Shown here in pieces: positions 1 to 6,711 of a DNA stretch of 34,226 nucleotides (positions are counted from its first letter, which is position 1; each line of letters starts with the position of its first letter). Both the position numbers and the translations under genes were made by a program. Where the stretch lies: the NCBI GenBank assembly GCA_027365055.1, contig DAHXOD010000006.1, positions 1 through 34,226 of the forward strand, in the 5' to 3' direction. The notes under the pieces were generated by a model, which was given only the letters and a program-made list of their open reading frames with translations, ran no database searches and was not told where the DNA came from. This DNA comes from a bacterium. Lineage in GTDB: Bacteria > Actinomycetota > Acidimicrobiia > Acidimicrobiales > RAAP-2.

Positions 1-153
1 GTCTCCACCCCCGAGCAGGCCGTGCGGATCTGCCGTCACGCCGACGGCGTCGTGGTGGGGTCCGCGCTGGTCCACCGCCTGCTCGACGGCGCCGGGCCCG
101 ACGGCGCCGCCGAGCTGGTGGCCGGTTTCCGCCGAGCCCTCGACGCACCCTGA
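1..153 (+). CDS. trpA: Tryptophan synthase alpha chain, C-terminal fragment (5' end outside window)
   Basis: Frame 1 reads VSTPEQAVRICRHADGVVVGSALVHRLLDGAGPDGAAELVAGFRRALDAP*, matching the TrpA C-terminal 'STPEQ...ADGVVVGSA' signature. Confidence 0.85.
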   Translation, partial: VSTPEQAVRICRHADGVVVGSALVHRLLDGAGPDGAAELVAGFRRALDAP

Positions 154-178
154 TCCGCTACCCAGCGGTGGTCCCGGC

Positions 179-203
179 GTTTCCACCTCCGTTCGGGGGG
201 TAG
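179..203 (+). promoter_or_regulatory. Putative SigF/SigB-type promoter for the csbD-like gene (GTTT-N16-GGGTA)
   Basis: GTTT at 179-182 and GGGTA at 199-203, 24 bp before the ATG; matches the actinobacterial SigF/SigB general-stress consensus. Confidence 0.55.
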
Positions 204-227
204 ACCCCGCGAGAGCAGAGGAGACCG

Positions 228-422
228 ATGATGAGCAATGCCACTGAAGATGCAAAGGGTCGTGCGAAGGAGGCCGCCGGCGCGGTCACCGGTGATGACC
301 ACATGCGCCGTGCGGGGAAGGCCGACCAAGCCTCGGCCTCGGCAAAGGACGCCGTGGAGCGTGCCGGGAAGCAGGCGGAGGACGCCGTCGACACGGTGAA
401 GGACAAGCTCACCGGGTCCTGA
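228..422 (+). CDS. CsbD-family stress protein, 64 aa
   Basis: MMSNATEDAKGRAKEAAGAVTGDDHMRRAGKADQ...VDTVKDKLTGS has the CsbD pattern (KGRxKEAAGxxTGD); RBS GGAGA upstream. Start could be 231. Confidence 0.85.
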   Translation: MMSNATEDAKGRAKEAAGAVTGDDHMRRAGKADQASASAKDAVERAGKQAEDAVDTVKDKLTGS

Positions 423-483
423 ACGGCCGCTGGCCGACCTGCCCGCGACCGGCGGCGACCAGCGGCCGGTCGGTCCTGCCCGA

Positions 484-1686
484 TCAGTCCCCGCGGGGCG
501 TGATCACCAGACAGCCGTTGTGGCCACCGAACCCGAACGAGTTCGAGAGGACCGGAGCGGGGTCCCACTCGCGGGAGGTACCGGAGACGATGTCGAGGTG
601 GATCTCGGGGTCCGGCTGCTCGAACCCCGAGGTCGGCGGGATCAGGCGGCGCTCGATGGAGAGCGCCACCGCCACTGCTTCGATCGCTCCGGCGGCGCCG
701 AGGCCGTGCCCGGTGATTCCCTTGGTGGACGTGACCGGAGGGGGGTTCGAACCGAAGACCGCAGTGATGGCGTCGGCTTCGGCGCGGTCGTTCAAGGGGG
801 TGGAGGTCCCATGGGCGTTGATATGACCGATGGAGGTCCGCTCGATCCCCGCGTCCTCGAGTGCGAGCGCCATGCACGATGCCGCTCCCGATCCACCGGG
901 CACCGGGGCGGTGACGTGGTAGGCATCGGCCGTGCTGGCCGAGCCGGCGAGCTCGCCGTAGATGTGCGCTCCCCGGGAGACGGCGCGCTCCCAGTCTTCG
1001 AGCACCAGTGCCCCCGCTCCCTCGGTGATGACGAAGCCGTCGCGCCGGACGTCGAACGGTCGAGAGTGTCCGGAGGTGGACAGGGCGGTCATGTTGGCGA
1101 AGGCGGCGATCCCGACCTCGGTCATCGCCGCCTCGGCCCCCCCGCCGACGGCGACGTCGAGCCGTCCGGATGCGACCATGCGCGCGGCGTAGCCGATGCT
1201 GTGGGTCCCGGCGGCGCACGCGGTGGTGATGGTCTCGGAGGGGCCGTGCCAGCCGGTTCGCATCGACACGTTGGCCGCCCCCGCGTTCGCCATCATCATC
1301 GGGACCAGGCGGGGTGACACCCGCCGCGCTCCCTTCTCGCCGAAGACGAGCACCTGGGACTGCAGGGACTCGAACCCGCCCACTCCGGTGCCCATCACGA
1401 CACCGGCGCGCCCCGGGTCGACGGCCAGGTCCCCGGCGTCGGCGAGTGCCATGTCGGCGGCGGCCACGCTGAACTGAGCGAACCGGTCGAGCTGGCGCGC
1501 CTCCTTGGTGCCGAACCACTGGTCGGGGTCGTAGTCGGGGACGCGGCGTTCACCGGTGGGCTGGGGACCGTTCAACCCGGTCCAGAGCGCTTCGGTCCCG
1601 GTGCCGCAGCACGACAGCACGCCGATCCCGGTGATCGCCACCCGGCGCCCGCGGATCGGTCCATCCGGCCCCGAACCCAGGAGCAT
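484..1686 (-). CDS. fabF: 3-oxoacyl-ACP synthase II (KAS II)
   Basis: VAITGIGVLSCCGTGTEALW, TTACAAGTHSIGYA (active Cys), INAHGTSTPLND, STKGITGHGLGAAGAIEAV, SNSFGFGGHN. Confidence 0.93.
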   Translation of the reverse strand: MLLGSGPDGPIRGRRVAITGIGVLSCCGTGTEALWTGLNGPQPTGERRVPDYDPDQWFGTKEARQLDRFAQFSVAAADMALADAGDLAVDPGRAGVVMGTGVGGFESLQSQVLVFGEKGARRVSPRLVPMMMANAGAANVSMRTGWHGPSETITTACAAGTHSIGYAARMVASGRLDVAVGGGAEAAMTEVGIAAFANMTALSTSGHSRPFDVRRDGFVITEGAGALVLEDWERAVSRGAHIYGELAGSASTADAYHVTAPVPGGSGAASCMALALEDAGIERTSIGHINAHGTSTPLNDRAEADAITAVFGSNPPPVTSTKGITGHGLGAAGAIEAVAVALSIERRLIPPTSGFEQPDPEIHLDIVSGTSREWDPAPVLSNSFGFGGHNGCLVITPRGD

Positions 1687-1925
1687 CAGAGCTTGGCGGC
1701 GATCAGGTCGAACGCCTGGCCGATGGTCTCGATCCCTTCGAGCTCGGTCTCCTCGACGGTCACGTCGAACGACTCCTCGAGGGCCATCACCAGCTCCACC
1801 AGGTCGAGGCTGTCGGCATCAAGATCGTCGGCGAAGCGCGCCTCACGGGTGACCTTGTCGGCGGGCACCTGGAGCACCTCCACCGCACACTCGCGGAACT
1901 TGTCGAATACCTCGTCTTCGGTCAC
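1686..1925 (-). CDS. acpP: Acyl carrier protein
   Basis: 79 aa; DDLDADSLDLVELVMALEESFDV phosphopantetheine site; GTG start with AAGGAG RBS. Confidence 0.95.
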   Translation of the reverse strand: MTEDEVFDKFRECAVEVLQVPADKVTREARFADDLDADSLDLVELVMALEESFDVTVEETELEGIETIGQAFDLIAAKL

Positions 1926-1938
1926 TGACGGACTCCTT

Positions 1939-1997
1939 GTCTGGGTTGCGGTCTGGATGTTGTCTGGGTGGCGGTAGGGGTGTCGGTAGGGGTGGCG
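1939..1997. repeat. Degenerate ~12-bp tandem repeat (5 units) in the acpP leader
   Basis: + strand units: GTCTGGGTTGCG / GTCTGGATGTT / GTCTGGGTGGCG / GTAGGGGTGTCG / GTAGGGGTGGCG. Confidence 0.75.
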
Positions 1998-2015
1998 GTC
2001 GCTCTGGTGGTCAGG

Positions 2016-2021
2016 ATTGTA
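2016..2021 (-). promoter_or_regulatory. Putative -10 box (TACAAT) for acpP-fabF
   Basis: Reverse complement of ATTGTA, about 90 nt upstream of the acpP start and downstream of the fabG stop. Confidence 0.5.
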
Positions 2022-2066
2022 CAGATGAACGGTCGGCGCGCCGGGTGGGTCGGCGCTGAGCTGGGC

Positions 2067-2846
2067 TCACAGGCCCATCGCCAGGCCGCCGTCCACCGGA
2101 AGCACCGCCCCGGTGATGTAGCCGGCTTCGTGGGAGGCGAGGAAGCCCACGGCGGCGGCGACGTCGTGGGGATCGGCGACCCGTCCCAGCGGTACCTGGG
2201 CGGCCATGGCCGCCTTGCGATCGTCGCCGAGAGCTCCGAGCATGTCGGTCTCCACCAGCCCGGGCGCCACCACGTTCACGGTAATCGACCGGCTGGCGAC
2301 CTCGCGTGCCACGGATCGAGCCATGCCCACCAGCCCGGCCTTGGCGGCTGCGTAGTTCGCCTGACCCGGTGATCCGATGAACGCACCGACCGAGGACATC
2401 AGGACGATCCGTCCTCGGTGGAGGCGGAGCATCTTCGCGACGGCTCGCTTGGTGACCCGGAACACCCCGGTGAGGTCGGTATCGATGACCTCGGACCAGG
2501 CCTCGTCCCCCATGCGGAGGAGCAGCGTGTCGCGGGTGATGCCGGCGTTGGCGACGAGTACCTCCACCGGCCCCCATGCCTGTTCGACGGCGGTGAAGGC
2601 CCTCTCGACGTCGTCGGCGACCGTCACGTCGCAGGCGACGGCGAGGAGGCGGTCCGGACCGGCATCGATCGGCCCGTCGATGGTGCCCGATCGCGAGGTG
2701 ACCGCCACCCGGTCCCCCCGGGCCAGGAACCACCGCGCGCAGGCCAGGCCGATGCCACGGGTGCCACCGGTGATCATCACGACGCGAGGCGACGGGGGAG
2801 CGGCAGTACCGCCGTCGCCGGCCTCGATCCCGTCAGTGGTGCTCAC
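2067..2846 (-). CDS. fabG: 3-oxoacyl-ACP reductase
   Basis: MITGGTRGIGLACARWF Rossmann motif, NAGITRD, SSVGAFIGSPGQANYAAAKAG (S-Y-K), PVDGGLAMGL. GTG start overlaps the fabD stop by 4 bp; the longer ORF (2067..4259) is over-extended. Confidence 0.92.
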   Translation of the reverse strand: MSTTDGIEAGDGGTAAPPSPRVVMITGGTRGIGLACARWFLARGDRVAVTSRSGTIDGPIDAGPDRLLAVACDVTVADDVERAFTAVEQAWGPVEVLVANAGITRDTLLLRMGDEAWSEVIDTDLTGVFRVTKRAVAKMLRLHRGRIVLMSSVGAFIGSPGQANYAAAKAGLVGMARSVAREVASRSITVNVVAPGLVETDMLGALGDDRKAAMAAQVPLGRVADPHDVAAAVGFLASHEAGYITGAVLPVDGGLAMGL

Positions 2847-4096
2847 CGGGTCGGCGCCGATCGGATCCAGACCACCGGTTGGCCCTCGACCACCCGCTCT
2901 CCGCGTACGGCCAGCCACCGGACGAGGATGCCCTCGAACGGTGTCCGCACCTCGGTGGTGCCCACCAGCCCGACCCGGTCCCCGACCTGGAGCACCGTCC
3001 CGGGCGCTCCGTCCCCGCCACTCCCCGGCGCGGCGGAAGCGACCGCCAACGCGGTCGGTTCGAGGGCGGCAAGCTGCACATCGGGCTCGAACACGCCGGC
3101 AGACGGGCTGACCACCACCCGCTCGGAGGTATAGAGATGCTCGCCCTGATGGGTGGGCGACGAGGCGTTCCACACGTCGGGGCCAGCCACCGCGTCCATC
3201 AGCGTGTCGAGGTCGGCCGGGACGGCGACGGCGACGGCGCGGACGTCGGGGATGGTGCGTCGGACCAGCCCGGTGAGCACGCCACCGGGTCCGAGCTCGA
3301 TCATGGTGGTCGCACCCCTTCCCCCAAGGGCTTCGAGGGTCTGGCGCCACCGGACCGGGCTGCAGAGCTGGGCGGACAGCAGCCCAGGCCATTCGGAGGG
3401 ATCCGTGTGGACGTGGGCGTCGACGTTGGCCAGTACCGGCACTTCGGGCGAGAGGAACCGGACATCGCCGAGCATGGAGCGGAGCCTGGCCCGGGCCGGG
3501 AGCATCAACGGGGTATGGAAGGCGCCCGATACCGGGATGGGGAGGACCTTGCGTGCGCCGAGGTCGCGTGCCCGCTCGCCACCGGCGGCGACCCCTTCCG
3601 CCGTGCCGGCGATGACGACCTGGCCGGGAGCGTTGAAGTTCGCTACCCACACCTCCTCCTCGGCCCGCTGACAGGCGGCCTCCGCGTCGCCGTCGTTGAT
3701 CCCGAGCAGCGCGGCCATGGTCCCGGGCCGATCGTCGGCGGCGGCCTGCATGGCCGATCCCCGCTCGGTGACGAGCCGGATGCCGTCGGCGAAGGAGACC
3801 GCTCCCGAAGCGACCAGTGCGCTGTACTCGCCGAGACTGTGGCCTGCACACGTCCCGGGGAAGAGCCCGAGTCGTTCCACTGCGTCGAGGACCAGCATGC
3901 TGGTGACGAACGTGGCGAGCTGCGCGTTCGCCGTGAGGGTGAGCTCCTCCATCGGTGCGTCGAGCAGCAGTCGGGCAAGGTCGCTTCCGGCGAGCTCGGA
4001 TGCCTCGACCACCACTTCCCATGAGGGATGGTCGACCCAGGCGCGTCCCATGCCGGATCGCTGCGACCCCTGGCCGGGGAAGGTGAAGGCCAACAC
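2843..4096 (-). CDS. fabD: ACP S-malonyltransferase with ~110-aa C-terminal biotinyl/lipoyl-like extension
   Basis: FTFPGQGSQRSGMG, AGHSLGEYSALVASG (GHSLG), SGAFHTPLM, ELGPGGVLTGLVRR, followed by an extension ending VLQVGDRVGLVGTTEVRTPFEGILVRWLAVRGERVVEGQPVVWIRSAPTR. Confidence 0.92.
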   Translation of the reverse strand: MLAFTFPGQGSQRSGMGRAWVDHPSWEVVVEASELAGSDLARLLLDAPMEELTLTANAQLATFVTSMLVLDAVERLGLFPGTCAGHSLGEYSALVASGAVSFADGIRLVTERGSAMQAAADDRPGTMAALLGINDGDAEAACQRAEEEVWVANFNAPGQVVIAGTAEGVAAGGERARDLGARKVLPIPVSGAFHTPLMLPARARLRSMLGDVRFLSPEVPVLANVDAHVHTDPSEWPGLLSAQLCSPVRWRQTLEALGGRGATTMIELGPGGVLTGLVRRTIPDVRAVAVAVPADLDTLMDAVAGPDVWNASSPTHQGEHLYTSERVVVSPSAGVFEPDVQLAALEPTALAVASAAPGSGGDGAPGTVLQVGDRVGLVGTTEVRTPFEGILVRWLAVRGERVVEGQPVVWIRSAPTR

Positions 4097-4182
4097 CTGC
4101 GGACTCCTCTCGGAAGTGGTTCGAGACGTTCGACCACGGCACCACGCTTAGTGTTACACGGGAGTGGCGAGGTGGCGTCGGG

Positions 4183-4265
4183 TGCCCGGGGCGGGACTCG
4201 AACCCGCACGCCCTTTCGGACAATGGATTTTGAGTCCATCGCGTCTGCCATTCCGCCACCCGGGC
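4183..4265 (-). tRNA. tRNA-Leu (anticodon CAA)
   Basis: Minus strand GCCCGGGTGGCGGAATGGCAGACGCGATGGACTCAAAATCCATTGTCCGAAAGGGCGTGCGGGTTCGAGTCCCGCCCCGGGCA; 7-bp acceptor stem, long variable arm, loop CTCAAAA, T arm GGTTCGAGTCC. Confidence 0.95.
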
Positions 4266-4273
4266 CCGGGCTC

Positions 4274-4279
4274 AGTGTA
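4274..4279 (-). promoter_or_regulatory. Putative -10 box (TACACT) of tRNA-Leu(CAA)
   Basis: Reverse complement of AGTGTA, 8 nt upstream of the mature tRNA 5' end. Confidence 0.4.
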
Positions 4280-4300
4280 CTGGCAGCGGGAAGGTGGTCC

Positions 4301-4306
4301 TAGCCT
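4301..4306 (+). promoter_or_regulatory. Putative -10 box (TAGCCT) of menC, leaderless geometry
   Basis: TAGCCT followed by 6 nt then the GTG start at 4313. Confidence 0.4.
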
Positions 4307-4312
4307 GGCGAG

Positions 4313-5554
4313 GTGAACCGGTCCGGCGAGGTGAACCCGCTCGGTGCCGCACGGGCGGCCTGGGGGGCGCTGGGAGAGTCCACGGCGATCGAGATTCGCC
4401 AGGTCGAGATCGTCGAGGTGGAGCTGACCCTGCGAGTGCCGGTCCACACCGCCCGCTCGGTCCACCGACGGCGACCGGTCGTGCTGGTCCACCTCGTGGG
4501 CGACGCCGACGGCCGGCCGCTGGACGGCTGGGGTGAGTGCGCGGCGCTGTCGGAGCCGACCTACGACCGGGAGGGGGTGGCCGAAGCCTCCGAGATCATC
4601 GCCGGCCGGCTGGTCCCTGCCCTTTCGGAGTTGTGCCGCAGCACCGGAAGGCTCCCCCCGATCGAGGGGTTGCACGTGCTTCGACGGGTCGCCCCCGACG
4701 CCCCCCTTTCGTGTGCTGCCGTCGAGATGGCGGTGGCAGACCTGCACCTGCGAGCCGAAGGGCGTTCGTTCGCCGCCGTGCTCGGAGCAGGTCGGACACC
4801 GGCGCCGGTGGGTGCGGTCGTCGGAACGACCGGCAACCCCGACGCGCTGGTGGAGCAGGTGGATGCCCTGGTCCGCCAGGGCTACCTGCGGGTCAAGCTC
4901 AAGGTCGGCCCGGGAGCCGATGTTGGCCCGGTGCGTGCGGTCCGCGACGCGTTTGCGGACCTCAGGATCCAAGTGGACGGGAACGAAAGCTACACGGAGG
5001 AGACGGCCGGCGGGATCGTGGGGCTGGACGAACTGGGTGTCGACTGCATCGAGCAGCCGTTTGCACGCGACGATCTTGGCGCCCACGCCCGGCTGGCCCA
5101 GCGCATCCGGACCCCGATCTGCCTCGACGAGAGCCTGTCATCCCCCGAGGCCGTGGCGCGGGCGCTCCGGGCCGGAGCCTGCTCGGTGGTGTGCCTGAAG
5201 CCGGCTCGCCTGGGCGGGATCACCCCGGCACTCGACGTGGCACGGCGATGCGTCGACGCCGGGATCCCGCTCTGGATCGGCGGTATGTTCGAGACCACCT
5301 ATGCCCGAGGTGTCAACGCCGCGCTGGGCGGGCTTGTCGCTCCCGGGTGGCCCGGTGACTTGAGCCCTCCCCGTTCCTACCTCTCCGACGACCCCTGGGC
5401 CGAGACGGGCGGCGCCTCGTGGTGCCACGACGAGTCGGGTGCGCTCTGCGTCGTCGCCGGACGGATGCCAGGGATGGGTCCGTTGCCGGCGCATCCGGAC
5501 CTGGGCGCTGTCTCCCGGAGTACCCGGGTCGATTGGTCCGGAACCGGCGGTTGA
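4313..5554 (+). CDS. menC: o-succinylbenzoate synthase-like enolase-superfamily enzyme (MenC/NSAR type)
   Basis: Muconate-lactonizing-type motifs: YLRVKLKVGPG (KxK), IQVDGNESYT, DCIEQPF, ICLDESLSS, VVCLKPARLGGIT, GGMFETTYARGVNAAL. Exact substrate not provable; start codon uncertain. Confidence 0.8.
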   Translation: MNRSGEVNPLGAARAAWGALGESTAIEIRQVEIVEVELTLRVPVHTARSVHRRRPVVLVHLVGDADGRPLDGWGECAALSEPTYDREGVAEASEIIAGRLVPALSELCRSTGRLPPIEGLHVLRRVAPDAPLSCAAVEMAVADLHLRAEGRSFAAVLGAGRTPAPVGAVVGTTGNPDALVEQVDALVRQGYLRVKLKVGPGADVGPVRAVRDAFADLRIQVDGNESYTEETAGGIVGLDELGVDCIEQPFARDDLGAHARLAQRIRTPICLDESLSSPEAVARALRAGACSVVCLKPARLGGITPALDVARRCVDAGIPLWIGGMFETTYARGVNAALGGLVAPGWPGDLSPPRSYLSDDPWAETGGASWCHDESGALCVVAGRMPGMGPLPAHPDLGAVSRSTRVDWSGTGG

Positions 5555-5599
5555 GGGACGCTGCTCGACGAACCCGGACGGGTCCGGCCGGACTGTGCC

Positions 5600-5605
5600 T
5601 ACAAT
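5600..5605 (+). promoter_or_regulatory. Putative -10 box (TACAAT) for the coiled-coil ORF
   Basis: TACAAT with only 9 nt to the ATG at 5615, no visible RBS. Confidence 0.5.
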
Positions 5606-5614
5606 TGCCCCCCC

Positions 5615-5908
5615 ATGCACCGGTCGACCGTCGAACGCAGGCTCAACGACGCCCACCAGCGATTGGTGCGCGCCCGGAGCGAGTTGGCGGTGCTCGACGA
5701 GCAGTTGGAGGTGGTCTCCGACATTGCGGACGAGACCCGATTGAAGGCCCTGGTCGCCGAGACGCCGACCGCGTCGCGCGAGCACGACGAGGCGAGCCGC
5801 CATGCCGATGCGATGCGTCGGACCCGCCAGGCGCTGGTGGAGTCGATCTCCGAGCTCGAACGGCGCCAGAACGAGCTGCTCGACCGGCTCGTGGTCGGAC
5901 CCGGTTGA
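5615..5908 (+). CDS. Small predicted coiled-coil protein, 97 aa, unknown function
   Basis: Glu/Arg/Leu-rich heptad-like sequence (RRLNDAHQRLVRARSELAVLDEQLEVV...ALVESISELERRQNELLDRLVVG); precedes pdtaR. Confidence 0.7.
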   Translation: MHRSTVERRLNDAHQRLVRARSELAVLDEQLEVVSDIADETRLKALVAETPTASREHDEASRHADAMRRTRQALVESISELERRQNELLDRLVVGPG

Positions 5909-5964
5909 AGCCCGGCTCGTGCGGTCGCCGGAGGCACGGCCGAGAGCGGCGCGGCGGCCGGCAA

Positions 5965-6082
5965 CGCAGTGACCGGTAGCACCGCAGTGACAGGCAGCAC
6001 CGCAGTGACAGGCAGCACCGCAGTGACAGGCAGCACCGCAGTGACGGGCAGCACCGTGGGAACAGGCAGCACCGTGGGAACA
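5965..6082. repeat. 18-bp tandem repeat (about 6.5 units), consensus CGCAGTGACAGGCAGCAC
   Basis: Units at 5965, 5983, 6001, 6019, 6037, 6055 and a partial unit at 6073; units 2-4 identical. Confidence 0.95.
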
Positions 6083-6102
6083 GACACAGAGGAGAGGCGT
6101 CA

Positions 6103-6711
6103 GTGAGCAGACGGGTGGTCATCGCCGAAGACGAAGCGATCATCAGGCTCGACCTGAAGGAGATCCTCCAGGACGAGGGGTACGACGTCGTCGGCGAGAC
6201 GGGACGGGGTGACGAGGCCGTTGAGCTGGTGCGGTCCCACCAACCCGACCTGGTGATCCTGGACGTGAAGATGCCCGGTGCGGACGGCCTGTCAGCGGCA
6301 CGGTCCATCCGGGATCTGGGCGGCAAGGTGGCGGTCCTGATCCTGACCGCGTTCAGCCAGCGGAACCTGATCGACGAGGCGAGGGACGCCGGGGTGGTGG
6401 CGTATCTGGTCAAGCCGTTCCAGCGGGCGGAGCTGGTGCCGGCGATCGACCGGGCCGTCACCCGCTGCGAACAGGAGTGGGCGATCGACGCCGAAGTGAC
6501 CACGGCCTCTGCCGTGGGCAACGCACTGCCGTCGGCAGAGGACAAGCTCGAGACGCGCCGGATGGTCGACAGTGCAAAGAGCCGGCTCATGGAGCAACAC
6601 GGACTGGAGGAGTCGGACGCCTTCGCGTTCATCCAACGGACCGCGATGGGACAGCGCACCCGGATGATCGAGATCGCCCGCCAGGTGCTCGAGGGATCGC
6701 TTGCCCCGTAA
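6103..6711 (+). CDS. pdtaR: ANTAR-domain response regulator (PdtaR/AmiR-NasT type antiterminator)
   Basis: Receiver domain VVIAEDEAIIRLDLKEIL, DLVILDVKMPGADGL, ILTAFSQ, YLVKPF; C-terminal ANTAR-type LETRRMVDSAKSRLMEQHGLEESDAFAFIQRTAMGQRTRMIEIARQVLEG; located upstream of polA-rpsA as Rv1626 is in M. tuberculosis. Confidence 0.88.
   Translation: MSRRVVIAEDEAIIRLDLKEILQDEGYDVVGETGRGDEAVELVRSHQPDLVILDVKMPGADGLSAARSIRDLGGKVAVLILTAFSQRNLIDEARDAGVVAYLVKPFQRAELVPAIDRAVTRCEQEWAIDAEVTTASAVGNALPSAEDKLETRRMVDSAKSRLMEQHGLEESDAFAFIQRTAMGQRTRMIEIARQVLEGSLAP

Noticed and set aside
2067-4259. 730-aa ORF covering fabG plus upstream sequence
   Set aside because: Upstream part is an out-of-frame shadow of fabD; recognisable FabG starts at the GTG at 2846.
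5965-6090. 18-bp repeat as a CRISPR array
   Set aside because: Units are directly contiguous with no spacers and no cas genes in the window.
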